Assembly (NCBI GenBank): GCA_032622095.1
Contig: CP136068.1
Span: forward strand, 163,453,465 to 163,517,464
Origin: Siphonodentalium dalli
Lineage: Eukaryota; Mollusca; Scaphopoda; Gadilida; Siphonodentaliidae
Length of the DNA: 64,000 bases
Direction of reading: 5' to 3'
Of the stretch, positions 30,000 to 43,099 are shown piece after piece. A model generated the notes under the pieces. That model was not told the DNA's origin, did not search any database, and worked only from the letters and a program-made list of their open reading frames with translations. The translations under genes were made by a program, and so were the position numbers. Numbering within the stretch: the stretch's first letter is position 1; every line of letters begins with the position of its first letter.

Positions 30000-30900
30000 T
30001 GTACATGTGTTGTCTGCATGATCATGGATGGGGTGTGTGGGTAAATATGGAGTGATTTTATCGTTACGGTTAATGTGTATAGGTATACATGTATTAACTG
30101 TGTGGTCAATGGTGATATGAGTAGGTATAAAAGGAGTGACTATGATCATACATGTAATGCATATGTATACATGGAGTGACTACATGGTCATAAGTCAGGT
30201 GTATGAGTATACCCGATGTTCCTGCTTGGTGACTCGTGGCGGTATGGTCATGTGTAGGTTATACGGGTATACACGTGTGTGGCTGTATGTGTATATAGTG
30301 AGTGGCTATATGACCATGGGTGAGGTGCATATGCATACATGTAGTGACTGTACTGACATGGCTGGGTGTATTAGTATAGCTTGAGGGATACAGGGAGTGA
30401 CATGGCCAATGGTGAGCTGAATGTGTGTATACAGGGTTGACCATGATCATGTATGAATGTTTTGAATATGTATACAAGAGGTGACTATATCGGCATAGGC
30501 CATGTGAATGAGTATACCAGGCGCCATAAGTGACGGTATGTGTATACAGCGAGTGGCTATGTGTCCATTGGTGAGGTCCATATATATATTTGGAGTGACT
30601 CTGTGGTCATTGTTGTGGTGTTGATGTATATATTGAATGTCTATTGGACCATGTGTGTGGAGAATAGGTATAGATGAAATGACCGTATGGCCAATGGTGA
30701 GGTGAATGTGTATACAAGGAGTGACTATATGGTTATGGGTCATGTTTATGAATATACCCGGTGTGCTTGCATTGTGACTAATTGATGTATGGTCATTCGT
30801 GGTATGTACGGGTATAACCAAGTATGGCCATGGGACAGGTGTATGTTTTACAGTGGATGACTATATTGCTATGTCTGTGGTGTCTATGTATATATGGAAT
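30000..30900. repeat. G/T-rich degenerate minisatellite in the left foldback arm
   Basis: Irregular repeats of roughly 40-60 bp built on the words gtatac, ggagtgact, tatatggtcatggg and gaggtg. Short frames here are incidental. Confidence 0.8.
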
Positions 30901-31049
30901 GACTGTGTGACAATGGGTGGCTATCGCTTTCCACGTTTAACATTTCCCCCATTGTACATAAACACCATCAAGATGGAGAACTCTCTGATATGACCTCCCT
31001 CTCTATTGATTAACATATCCTTGAATTATTGTGGAAAGCGATAGCCACC

Positions 31050-31850
31050 ATAGGTACACATGGACAATACACCCATTACCTCAGTCACTCCATATATGTA
31101 CATTAACACCACACAAAAAGCAATATAGTTACCAACATTATACACGCACACCTGACCATACAGCCATAGACACAACCACTCATAAGTTCCACACTTGCAA
31201 TGACAATTCAGTAACTCACTGTATACTCATACACGCCATCCATGATCGTAGAGCTACTCCATATACATCACCAATTATAACACATCCACAAAGGCACTCC
31301 CTATATACCCACACGGTAATCAATGACCATTCAGCTCACTCCAGCCATGCATATACACTTCAAACATGACCGTAAATCATCCCATGTACACCTATACATA
31401 TTAACCATAACCATAACATCACTCCCTAGTTATCTATGATCATACAGACAGCACATATATACATATACACCCACCTAACACAATACAGACACACACGGTA
31501 CACATATACATCCCACCCACGGCATTACAGTAACTCCATATATACATAAAAACAGACGGTCGCCATGTAGCTACTCACGCTATATCCACACACCACACCG
31601 ATGCCCGTATGTCATATCGGCCACACACAACCATAAACCGCAGTCACTACATGTATACAAATTCACATCACACATGACCATACAGCCACTCCTTATATTC
31701 ATATAGATCTCACCATGGACACCCCTCTCATAACCATATAGTCACTCTGTGGATACATATCCACATCATTCATGACCGTACAATAACTCCCTGTATACCT
31801 ACATGTATTCACATCACCTATGATCATAAGTAACTCCCTGACTGCCATTT
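31050..31850. repeat. A/C-rich degenerate minisatellite in the right foldback arm
   Basis: The inverse of the left-arm repeats: catacagccac, cactccatatat and catgaccata words. Individual repeat units no longer match one-to-one across the palindrome, so this part has drifted or recombined more than the outer arms. Confidence 0.8.
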
Positions 31851-31997
31851 TGGCACCCACCCTGTGTCTAGTTGATCAATTTTTATCATAATGTGCCAGA
31901 ATAGCCACATATCATGGTTCATCTCAGTTCCGTCTCCAAGTTCTGCCCATTTCCTTTCAATAATATGGCCAGAATAACAAAATTCCATACTGCAACT

Positions 31998-33201
31998 TTA
32001 AAATGAATTTGCCATGCCCCAATGGAACTGGGACAAACAGAATAGAAGTCACTTATCAGCTATTTAACTAACACGAATAATAACCAAGTGAGTCACAACT
32101 TGCTACCTTTTCGAAAAACGCAGAGAATAATGTTCCGGATATATGTAAAAAAATAACTTTTTACAAATTTGGTTGCCATTTTGGAAGCCATCTCGAGCAG
32201 TTTGGTCTATAAACACCGTAGTGTGACACATTTAAGATAGACCAAAATAATAAACACCTTTGATACCAAAGATAGTTCCATTTTACTTGAAACAATGGTC
32301 CAAACCGGAAAAGTGAATTTTTGCCGATATTTATGTCAAGTTTCTGAGAGAAAAATCCAATATTTATGGTGATGTCAGTGGTGACAATAGTAACAATGAT
32401 CCATAGTTCATCATACATGTTAGTATTCAATGTATAGAATGCAGAATAGCCAATTTTATACACCAACCACAACTTGTAAGCGATTGCAGAACACGCTGGG
32501 GCAATATTTACAATTTTCCATATTTTGGCGGCCATTTTTGCAGCCATTTTGAGCCAAAGTAAGAATTTTGGTTTCAGTGAGTTGCAATGTTCATAGGTAA
32601 TGATATGCCTCACTTACATTACAGTTCTGTTCATTTCTTGTTGAAATATAACTGGAATCCCAATTGTGATTTTTTTGTGAAAGTTTATACCGCGTTCTGT
32701 AAAATCGAATTTTTGAGGGATCGGAAGGGGCTAAGACCCCAATAATGGCATATTTAATTGCTCCAATGATCAGTTAATATAAAAAACACATAATAAAGTC
32801 ATATAACTCAACAAGTTCCAAACAGCATGAACTGATTTATAAGATATTTGTGAAAAAACGTCATATTTTCAACTTCCGGTGGCCATTTTGGCGGCCATCT
32901 TGATTGGTGAGTTTCAATTTTGCTAAAAAAAAAGTGTCATTATGTCTTAGCTTCAGGAAAATATATACCTTTGTATACATTGTACTAGATTTTCCCGCTA
33001 TAATTTGCATAAAACCGACTTAGGATCTGGTCTGAAAAACGGCCGCCATGATGGACGCTATCTTGTCTGGAGTCTATGCAGCCACTTTTTTTCTTGTTAA
33101 CATTGCTTAAAAGTTGAAGGACATAATAAGGAACAAAATGAGTGGGGTGAAGTTAAGTCCCAGGGGGGGATGCAATGGTACCAATATTAGCTCCCGGACT
33201 A
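31998..33201. repeat. Foldback right outer arm
   Basis: Inverted partner of the left arm. Its outermost 321 bp (from 32881) are also the first part of the 1704-bp tandem unit. Confidence 0.85.
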
Positions 33202-33213
33202 TACTTCAAGAAT

Positions 33214-34554
33214 ATGGCGGAATATCTTGACAGGGCTTCATATGAAGCCACAATGAAAACAACGGTTCAATATCGACCTCGACAAAGGCACTTACAAAAG
33301 GTTAGACATAGTTAATTCAATTCCCCAAGAAATAGACAGTTCAAAGATTGGAGTAATTTGGAAGGCGGAGACCGACCGCGAATGGTTTGTGACATTCGAT
33401 GATGTCAACCAGGCAAGAGTTCTTGCGAATTTGGTATAATTTAAATCGAGATATGGAGACATCCCAATGTTTCCAACGATGATCAACCACTGCATAGTCA
33501 GTGTGAGGAATTACTGGTTGCCACCATATGTCAGAAACTCTTACTTGAGATCTTACTTTCAACATTTTGGTGTGGTACAAGGTTTAGATGTGGATAAGGA
33601 GGAATTAGGAGCTGATGATGGAAAAATCGAAACAGGCAGTAGAACAGTCCATATCCTTGGTGACACTAAACTTATGTTTCAAATCCCCCGCTTTCAGGAC
33701 GGCATAACAATGTTACTGACAATCAAAGGCAGACCGCCAGTATGCCTGGCGTGTGGAATGGAGGGTCATATTATATATACACGGAAAGGCAGGTTCCAAG
33801 ATCAAGGGTATAAGGGAGACATCTAGGAGAAGTTGGTGGAGGGTTTGCTGGATCTATCGTCAATTCGTACGCAGAAGCAGTGAGGTATAACCCCGCGGCA
33901 GGAGTCCGACAAACGACACCATCAAAGGAGCAGATGGAAGCGCTAGAGCTAGCCAACAGTTACAGGGAAACGAGAGAAGAAAAAAGACAGGCAGAGAGAG
34001 AGAGAAGGAATGGAAGAAGAAAGAGAAGATAGAAGAGATGAAGATGAAGAGCGAGTAGAGGAAACGTAGCAGCCCCCAGATACTCAGGCTACCGACGACC
34101 AGGAGATGAGTCCACATCTATTCGATTCTGAAGACGTAATTCCACCTACCGGGGATCCGGCAGATGACGACGTTTTTCAAGACTCTGAACCTCCGCCAGA
34201 CACGAGCAGGCGCAGAAAAAGATCAAATTCACTAAGTGATCCAAAACAAAACAGAGGACAGACACAATTTCCACCAATGATAGTATACTGTCACCAAGGT
34301 CGAGTGTTAGTGAGTCCATGGACGACGAAGGGAAAGATGGTGAACATGAGGAGATAGAAGACGGCGAGTATGGTATCGTTTCATGTATCACAAATATCCA
34401 AATAATAAAACCCAAGGCAGGCCCATCGATTTTAGCCCGACTCTCCAGCGAACCCCACTCGACCCGGAACGACCCTGATTACCCACCAATAATAATTTTC
34501 CAGTTTAACCTATATGCACTTGATTGCCGACTTTTTTGTTTTGTGTTTATTTAA
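33214..34554 (+). pseudogene. LINE ORF1 relic, tandem copy 1
   Basis: Coding similarity starts at an ATG at 33214 (MAEYLDRASYEATMK). It needs a frame change near 33265 (to the frame reading DLDKGTYKRLDIV and IGVIWKAETDREWFVTF, an RRM-like segment) and crosses a stop near 33437. It continues at 33467-33826 with NYWLPPYVRNSYLRSYF and a zinc-knuckle start CLACGMEGH (33743-33769) whose last Cys is missing. An acidic C-terminal part follows (34106-34357 and 34318-34554). This order, RRM then knuckle then acidic tail, suits ORF1 of Tx1/L1-like LINEs. It probably belonged with the ORF2 relic that begins at 38569. Confidence 0.7.
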
Positions 34555-34917
34555 TATATAGCTCATGTCGTCCGTATTGTCTGTGGCCATTTTGGCGGCC
34601 ATCTTGATTGGTGAGTTTCAATTTTGCTAAAAAAAAAGTGTCATTATGTCTTAGCTTCAGGAAAATATATACCTTTGTATACATTGTACTAGATTTTCCC
34701 GCTATAATTTGCATAAAACCGACTTAGGGTCTGGTCTGAAAAACGGCCGCCATGATGGACGCTATCTTGTCTGGAGTCTATGCAGCCACTTTTTTTCTTG
34801 TTAACATTGCTTAAAAGTTGAAGGACATAATAAGGAACAAAATGAGTGGGGTGAAGTTAAGTCCCAGGGGGGGATGCAATGGTACCAATATTAGCTCCCG
34901 GACTATACTTCAAGAAT

Positions 34918-36258
34918 ATGGCGGAATATCTTGACAGGGCTTCATATGAAGCCACAATGAAAACAACGGTTCAATATCGACCTCGACAAAGGCACTTACA
35001 AAAGGTTAGACATAGTTAATTCAATTCCCCAAGAAATAGACAGTTCAAAGATTGGAGTAATTTGGAAGGCGGAGACCGACCGCGAATGGTTTGTGACATT
35101 CGATGATGTCAACCAGGCAAGAGTTCTTGCGAATTTGGTATAATTTAAATCGAGATATGGAGACATCCCAATGTTTCCAACGATGATCAACCACTGCATA
35201 GTCAGTGTGAGGAATTACTGGTTGCCACCATATGTCAGAAACTCTTACTTGAGATCTTACTTTCAACATTTTGGTGTGGTACAAGGTTTAGATGTGGATA
35301 AGGAGGAATTAGGAGCTGATGATGGAAAAATCGAAACAGGCAGTAGAACAGTCCATATCCTTGGTGACACTAAACTTATGTTTCAAATCCCCCGCTTTCA
35401 GGACGGCATAACAATGTTACTGACAATCAAAGGCAGACCGCCAGTATGCCTGGCGTGTGGAATGGAGGGTCATATTATATATACACGGAAAGGCAGGTTC
35501 CAAGATCAAGGGTATAAGGGAGACATCTAGGAGAAGTTGGTGGAGGGTTTGCTGGATCTATCGTCAATTCGTACGCAGAAGCAGTGAGGTATAACCCCGC
35601 GGCAGGAGTCCGACAAACGACACCATCAAAGGAGCAGATGGAAGCGCTAGAGCTAGCCAACAGTTACAGGGAAACGAGAGAAGAAAAAAGACAGGCAGAG
35701 AGAGAGAGAAGGAATGGAAGAAGAAAGAGAAGATAGAAGAGATGAAGATGAAGAGCGAGTAGAGGAAACGTAGCAGCCCCCAGATACTCAGGCTACCGAC
35801 GACCAGGAGATGAGTCCACATCTATTCGATTCTGAAGACGTAATTCCACCTACCGGGGATCCGGCAGATGACGACGTTTTTCAAGACTCTGAACCTCCGC
35901 CAGACACGAGCAGGCGCAGAAAAAGATCAAATTCACTAAGTGATCCAAAACAAAACAGAGGACAGACACAATTTCCACCAATGATAGTATACTGTCACCA
36001 AGGTCGAGTGTTAGTGAGTCCATGGACGACGAAGGGAAAGATGGTGAACATGAGGAGATAGAAGACGGCGAGTATGGTATCGTTTCATGTATCACAAATA
36101 TCCAAATAATAAAACCCAAGGCAGGCCCATCGATTTTAGCCCGACTCTCCAGCGAACCCCACTCGACCCGGAACGACCCTGATTACCCACCAATAATAAT
36201 TTTCCAGTTTAACCTATATGCACTTGATTGCCGACTTTTTTGTTTTGTGTTTATTTAA
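34918..36258 (+). pseudogene. LINE ORF1 relic, tandem copy 2
   Basis: Carries the same frameshift and stop as copy 1, so the ORF was broken before the tandem duplication. Confidence 0.7.
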
Positions 36259-36621
36259 TATATAGCTCATGTCGTCCGTATTGTCTGTGGCCATTTTGGC
36301 GGCCATCTTGATTGGTGAGTTTCAATTTTGCTAAAAAAAAAGTGTCATTATGTCTTAGCTTCAGGAAAATATATACCTTTGTATACATTGTACTAGATTT
36401 TCCCGCTATAATTTGCATAAAACCGACTTAGGGTCTGGTCTGAAAAACGGCCGCCATGATGGACGCTATCTTGTCTGGAGTCTATGCAGCCACTTTTTTT
36501 CTTGTTAACATTGCTTAAAAGTTGAAGGACATAATAAGGAACAAAATGAGTGGGGTGAAGTTAAGTCCCAGGGGGGGATGCAATGGTACCAATATTAGCT
36601 CCCGGACTATACTTCAAGAAT

Positions 36622-37962
36622 ATGGCGGAATATCTTGACAGGGCTTCATATGAAGCCACAATGAAAACAACGGTTCAATATCGACCTCGACAAAGGCACT
36701 TACAAAAGGTTAGACATAGTTAATTCAATTCCCCAAGAAATAGACAGTTCAAAGATTGGAGTAATTTGGAAGGCGGAGACCGACCGCGAATGGTTTGTGA
36801 CATTCGATGATGTCAACCAGGCAAGAGTTCTTGCGAATTTGGTATAATTTAAATCGAGATATGGAGACATCCCAATGTTTCCAACGATGATCAACCACTG
36901 CATAGTCAGTGTGAGGAATTACTGGTTGCCACCATATGTCAGAAACTCTTACTTGAGATCTTACTTTCAACATTTTGGTGTGGTACAAGGTTTAGATGTG
37001 GATAAGGAGGAATTAGGAGCTGATGATGGAAAAATCGAAACAGGCAGTAGAACAGTCCATATCCTTGGTGACACTAAACTTATGTTTCAAATCCCCCGCT
37101 TTCAGGACGGCATAACAATGTTACTGACAATCAAAGGCAGACCGCCAGTATGCCTGGCGTGTGGAATGGAGGGTCATATTATATATACACGGAAAGGCAG
37201 GTTCCAAGATCAAGGGTATAAGGGAGACATCTAGGAGAAGTTGGTGGAGGGTTTGCTGGATCTATCGTCAATTCGTACGCAGAAGCAGTGAGGTATAACC
37301 CCGCGGCAGGAGTCCGACAAACGACACCATCAAAGGAGCAGATGGAAGCGCTAGAGCTAGCCAACAGTTACAGGGAAACGAGAGAAGAAAAAAGACAGGC
37401 AGAGAGAGAGAGAAGGAATGGAAGAAGAAAGAGAAGATAGAAGAGATGAAGATGAAGAGCGAGTAGAGGAAACGTAGCAGCCCCCAGATACTCAGGCTAC
37501 CGACGACCAGGAGATGAGTCCACATCTATTCGATTCTGAAGACGTAATTCCACCTACCGGGGATCCGGCAGATGACGACGTTTTTCAAGACTCTGAACCT
37601 CCGCCAGACACGAGCAGGCGCAGAAAAAGATCAAATTCACTAAGTGATCCAAAACAAAACAGAGGACAGACACAATTTCCACCAATGATAGTATACTGTC
37701 ACCAAGGTCGAGTGTTAGTGAGTCCATGGACGACGAAGGGAAAGATGGTGAACATGAGGAGATAGAAGACGGCGAGTATGGTATCGTTTCATGTATCACA
37801 AATATCCAAATAATAAAACCCAAGGCAGGCCCATCGATTTTAGCCCGACTCTCCAGCGAACCCCACTCGACCCGGAACGACCCTGATTACCCACCAATAA
37901 TAATTTTCCAGTTTAACCTATATGCACTTGATTGCCGACTTTTTTGTTTTGTGTTTATTTAA
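36622..37962 (+). pseudogene. LINE ORF1 relic, tandem copy 3
   Basis: Same disabling changes as copies 1 and 2. Its downstream flank leads to the MITE and then the ORF2 relic, so this copy is the one in its original context. Confidence 0.7.
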
Positions 37963-38194
37963 TATATAGCTCATGTCGTCCGTATTGTCTGTGTTTTACA
38001 CACATTCAATACAATGCTTTATTCTTTGCATGCAACACCGACCGTGTAATCACACTAAAGTACACCGAATTCGCTGAACTCCGATGTGAGTGGTACTTCA
38101 TATCGGGGTATTGTACACGCTTGCCTAATCTACTCAGTGAGTGTTTCTCTCTGTTCATACTCAGCGAGCATTTCTCTCGGTTCATGCGCCTTTT

Positions 38195-38512
38195 CTTCGG
38201 TCTGTCTCAATAGAACCATACACATATGGATATCATTGGAACCGGCTCCTTGACCACATTGTGATAGTTACAGTTATGCCCTGTGCCAATGCATTCTCTT
38301 ATATATGCGAGTCGACCATAGGTCGCCTCGCATATATAAGAGAATGCATTGGCCTAAAAAAAATACTTTTTAACATTTTTTCTTACATTCTTTAACAATT
38401 TTATAATTTTTAATGTGTTAAGCCAATGCATTCTCTTATATATGCGAGGCGACCTATGGTCGACTCGCATATATAAGAGAATGCATTGGCACAGGGCCGT
38501 TCTGTTGGGTAA
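38195..38512. mobile_element. Truncated copy of the hairpin MITE
   Basis: Matches the complete MITE at 43987-44443 from cttcggtctg through gttgggtaa. It contains two 67-nt hairpins (38286-38352 and 38423-38489) that are reverse complements of each other. The left terminal inverted repeat is missing. It sits between the ORF1 and ORF2 relics of a LINE. Confidence 0.8.
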
Positions 38513-38568
38513 TGGATTGTGACAACTGCATGGCCTTCTCTTAACTGATCTCACCTCTAACCTTTATT

Positions 38569-41500
38569 ATGGATCACGACCTTAGCTTCTTTACGCTGAA
38601 TGCGTGTGGTTTACGTAATAACCTTAAAGGGGCTAGGCTGTTTACTTTTTGCGCGCTGAACAAAGTAGACATAATTCTCCTGCAAGAAACGCATGTGGAT
38701 AATATCCAATTTTCAAAACAAGTAAACTCGGACTGGGGAGGGAAAATCGTTTTGGTCCTTTGGTACTAATTTAGCTCGTGGAGTCGTGGTGTAGGAATTT
38801 AAATCGCAAATTGGGTCCCTTTTAATTTAGATAATATTTTTAGTGATTTCGATGGCAGACTTCTTGTTCTTGATATCTCGATTGGAGAATTCCGGTATCG
38901 AATCGTAAACAAAAGCGAGCGGGTAGAATTCCTCGAAAATATTCATTCCCATTTTAAAACAAATCGTTGTTTTACCTGGGGAGGCGATTTTAATTGCGTA
39001 TCTAATACCAGACTAGATAAACGTGGCGGAAACCATGGCACAGTCGGATCAAAAACTATAGAATGTTACTGCACGAAATATAAATTGATCGATATTTTTA
39101 GACATGTAAATCCAACATTAGTCAGTACAACATGGACTAGCCAAGGTGTAGCTACTCGTTTAAATAGATTCTATATTTATAAACAAAATAAAGATGATGT
39201 AATTTTGACCAGCATTAAACCATGTCCTTTCTCCGACCATGATTTCGTAATTTAAAAAATGGTGCAAAAATCCAAAATTATACAAGGACCAGGCTACTGG
39301 AAATTGAACGATTCTTTATTAAAAGATAAAAAGTTCTTGAGTGTTTTTATAGATTTTTGGAATAAGTTATCTCCCATCAGTCAAACTATAGATACATGGT
39401 GGGATTCAACGAAAGACAAAATTAATAGTTTCTGGATAACTTATTCAAAGACAAAAAGCCAAAGTAAAAAGAAAACAGTTATGGAATGCGAAAAGATATT
39501 ATAGGTACATTTTAAGTCAAGATATACTAGACCCAGGCATCCGAAATCCTAGCAGTTAAACGCCAACTTAAAAAATTAGATCAGAATGTTTCAGAAGGAT
39601 CGAAAATTAGGGCCAGAGCACAATTTTAAATGAAAACGAACAACCAGGTAAATATTTCTCAATGAAAGAAAGCAAAAATAGCGCTGACAGAATAATTTTA
39701 AAATTACACGATGAACATGGCACGTGTGATACTAATGACGAGATTCTTAATCACGCTCGAGATTTTTACAAAAAATTATATTCATCACAAGAAGTCAACC
39801 CAGAGATAAGGAATGCATTTTTAAATGGTGTACCACAATTTTCGAACACGTCAGCTAATTTGTGTAAGGGACCAGTTACTTTAGACGAAATAAAATCTTC
39901 CTTAAAAAATATGCAATCTGGTAAAGCACTGACGGTCTCACAAGAGACTTTTACTTGACATTTTTTGATTACATAGGGCCGAAATTACTCATTTTATATA
40001 ACAAATTTTATTTAGCAGGTTCATTATCACCATCACAGAGAACTGGTCTCATTACTTTAATCTGCAAAGATAAAGCTCGTACGGAAGAACTAGCATATTG
40101 GAGACCTATTTCCCTTTTAAATCTGGACAACAAGATTCTTTCAAAAATGTTATTTATGTTCTCGGCGAAGTGATCCACCGGACCAGACTTGTTCTGTTCC
40201 TGGTCGATCAATTACTGACAACCTACATTTATTCCGCAACATTCTGGATTATTTCGAACAAAAAGATCTTTCAATATCATTCATATGTTTAGATCAAATG
40301 AAAGTGTTCCATAGGGTAGATCACACATATTTATTTCAATGTCTCTAATCATTCGGATTTGGTCCCATGTTTTATTCTTTCGTACGATTATTGTATAATG
40401 ATGCAATTAGTTCCGTTTATATTAATGGACATATTTCCCTATCCTTCCCCATGTCACGCTCAGTCCGCCAAGGGTGCAGTTTATCTCACCTGTTATATGT
40501 CCTATGCCTCGAGCCATTTGCCAGTAAAGTACGCGCCGATCAGAGAATTATAGGTAGGGCTACAAGTACCCGGATGCTCATAACAAGCAAAAATATCACT
40601 TTATGCCGACGATTCAACGGCTAAACAGTTAAACATATTCCTCACTAGCACAGCGCGTTGGCAGAGCTTCAGGGTCCAAAATTAATATTAATAAGACAAA
40701 AGGCCTACAATTCGGTAAATTTCGTGTATCTGATGACCATGCTTTCGGACTTCCATGGCCTGATGGACCCCACAAATTACTGGGCATTCATTTCGGGAAG
40801 ACAGTAACCTCAGATGATATTTGGCATTCAATTTGGATAAAGTATGAACAAATATTAAATTTATGGACAATACGCCGATTATATCATGGAAAGACAACTG
40901 TATCAAAAGTCTTCGCATACAGCAAACTATGGTATATCGGACAAATTTTAGAAGTTACCTCGCTTTTATCATGACATACTTCAAAGACAAATGTTTCGTT
41001 TGATCTGGGGCTCTAAAAGTGAACTGGTCAAACGCAAAGTTCTCTTTCAAGATTATGTTGACGGAGGCTTAGCTCAACATTGATCTTAAAATGAAAGCCT
41101 TTCGTCTGAATCATATTAGATAAGTCATTCATTCCGCAGACGACAAGAAATGGTTATACTTCGCCATGCAGATATTGGCTCAGATTGCAACTAAGGAATT
41201 TTAATCCGAATTTATTCTCGAATTCTGTTTCGCATACGATTACCCCTCCCCATTTTACAAATCTTGTTAACAACTTTTACGTTCCACAGATTTTGCAAAC
41301 ATTGATCACATTGATATGAAAACATATGGTTATTATAATTTACTCATAAATCAAGCTAAAGTTGTTCCTAAAGTGTTGCGTCACAGTTTTATGGAACCGT
41401 TATGAAGACGTGTATCATGGATCATTTCTCACCACACCATATTTGTCAAAGTTTACTACTCTCTTTAAACATCTCCAGAACATATAATTGCATATTTTGC

Positions 41501-41880
41501 CATGAAGCAGAGACAGTATATCAGCGCTTTTTACATGGTAAATTCTTAAAATTTACACACATCGCTCTTTATGAACGTTTAGTCAGACTTGAAGGTGGCC
41601 TGCTTCGCATAGAAGCCCAGCTATGCTAACAAATACTCAATCGCCTGCACATCTGGGGACTTATCTACACATACTAGCCACATATAGGCAAGTAATCTGG
41701 TCAAGCAGAATAGAGTGCACAGCAACCAAAAAAACATATCTAGAACAGACATTGCATTTTTCTTCATCCATGATATCAAATATAGAACACTAGTAGACAG
41801 CCAGAGATTTCCTGTGGTAATATGTTTGTACGCGTCTTTCGTCCTCACCTGTATATTGTGTTATCAATAAAGACCATGTC
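38569..41880 (+). pseudogene. Tx1/L1-like LINE ORF2 relic
   Basis: Starts at ATG 38569 with an endonuclease N-terminus (FFTLNACGLRNN, LLQETHVD). It continues with WGGDFNCV (about 38970), FSDHDFVI, GPGYWKLNDSLL (39286), EIKSSLKNMQSGKA, AYWRPISLLNLDNKILSK, a motif-A-like ICLDQMKVFHRV, VRQGCSLSHLLY (motif B), YADDST (about 40600) and KLLGIHFGK. At least six frame changes or stops interrupt it, and motif A has Q/M changes, so it is dead. The end is near the aataaa at 41868. The GPGYWKLN block and motif spacing favour the L1/Tx1 group; assignment inferred. Confidence 0.8.
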
Positions 41881-42483
41881 GACGACGATGCTACTATGGA
41901 GTATGACAGGCCGGTCGCCACGTTTGTTTCCTAGTGAAACTTTGTCGAACATATCCTCTGAAAAATTATAAACATAGAAACTGAGACGACGTGAATATTT
42001 TGAAAAGAAATAAAAACAAAACAAAATTTAAGACATAAAATGTATAAGTTAGTACTCATGTGCTATGCCAACCTGGGGAATGTAGCATTCTACTAACATC
42101 GCCCACACCTTCAAAGAAATCGACCATACCACTCTATAGAAAACATCGTCTGGACTACGCTCAATCGTAAATATTTACATCTCGATTCGGGACGCAACTA
42201 TCGGCGATAAACTAACACAAATGATTTCGCCATCGAGAGTCATTGCATATAATATATAAGCATGATGATGTGTGTGGTCAATTTTGATTAATATCCGTAA
42301 AAAATAAGTACTTTGAGAAAGACAATTCCAAATTTTTATTTGATCACCATACCGGAGAGATTCCCATCACTTAAATTAATTCTCTTGCATCTTCACGTAC
42401 TTATTAACTGTAGTAATGATTTCCAGACTTTGCTGAACTTGAAGAAAATGTTAGTTTTCCGTTGATTGTTTTTTGTTTGTTTG
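41881..42483. other. Unassigned AT-rich stretch
   Basis: I see no gene. Near 42378 it shares a word of about 22 bases with 28855, so a dispersed repeat of unknown type reaches both places. Confidence 0.4.
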
Positions 42484-42960
42484 ACTAGTGCATGGAGATT
42501 ACTTCGTCTACTCTGAGCCGTACGGCGAATGTGTTATGCCGACGACCGGCCGCCATTACGCAGCAGATGGTGGGTTCCATGCTTCGAAAGGTATGCGTCG
42601 TCGATTGAAGCCGTGTGCAGGGGTGATAGGCCGCAAAAAATTGACAGTGGTTTTCGCCACAGAAGATCACGCGGATAACGCGCAGTCTTTCCCGTCTGTT
42701 GGGTGCGACGGATTTCTTTTTTTCCCCACGATTTGCGCAGGGACGTGGCAGTTATAAAAGCACATCGCCTGCCCTACATGTTTACGCTGGATGGACTGAG
42801 GTCGTTATGTGCGGATTTCGACGATGTGATCGATCATCGGTTTCTCGCCGCGGATTTCGGCGGCCATTCGATCAACACAGGAGTTAGAGAGGTTGTGGTT
42901 CGCACCGTGGTTCTGCTATACCATACTTTCTCGATTATGGAGCATAAAAGGCTCTGGTGA
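42484..42960 (+). pseudogene. LINE ORF1 (RRM-like) relic
   Basis: One frame reads MEITSSTLSRTANVL and IEAVCRGDR. After a one-base shift it reads KKLTVVFATEDHADNAQSF, and after another PYMFTLDGLRSLCADFDDV. The IEAVCRG block recurs in the better preserved ORF1 relic at 56970-57989, which links the two. No reverse transcriptase follows; the relic runs into a (TATCC)n-tailed 3' end at 43857. Confidence 0.55.
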
Positions 42961-43099
42961 CGATGACGGACAAGAAGCCTGCATGCGCGCGGTGCAGACA
43001 GACGTTGTTACACATGTAACTTCCGTCAGGGACGTGGCTACACTGTTAAAACAGAACCATGAACTTTTACTGGCATTTTGTGGACCGGTTGGACCGTTA

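Larger units (their letters stand above)
28983..33201. mobile_element. 4.2-kb foldback-type palindromic element
   Basis: The left end tagtccgggagc (28983) is mirrored by gctcccggacta (ending 33201), flanked on both sides by TAC, a possible 3-bp target duplication. The outer arms (28983-29970 and 31998-33201) are inverted copies rich in ggcggccat words. Inside them lie G/T-rich degenerate minisatellite DNA (about 30000-30900) and its A/C-rich inverted counterpart (about 31050-31850). The centre is gtggctatcgctttccac (30917-30934) and its exact inverse (31031-31048). The element has no convincing ORF. Long inverted arms with subterminal tandem repeats are typical of foldback (FB-like) transposons; the family assignment is inferred. 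Confidence 0.75.
32881..37992. repeat. Three tandem copies of a 1704-bp unit
   Basis: Unit starts are 32881, 34585 and 36289, and the last copy ends at 37992. Each unit is foldback right-arm DNA (321 bp) followed by a broken LINE ORF1 and its trailer. Copies look almost identical; one visible difference is ggatctgg at 33024 against gggtctgg in copies 2 and 3. The joint reads gtctgtg-gccattttgg, and the third copy continues gtctgtg-ttttacac, so the original locus order was foldback arm, ORF1, trailer. Confidence 0.95.

Noticed and set aside
30136-31369. Frames over the foldback minisatellites
   Set aside because: Met/His/Tyr-biased text mirrors the repeat composition; it has no family resemblance and is not conserved between arms.
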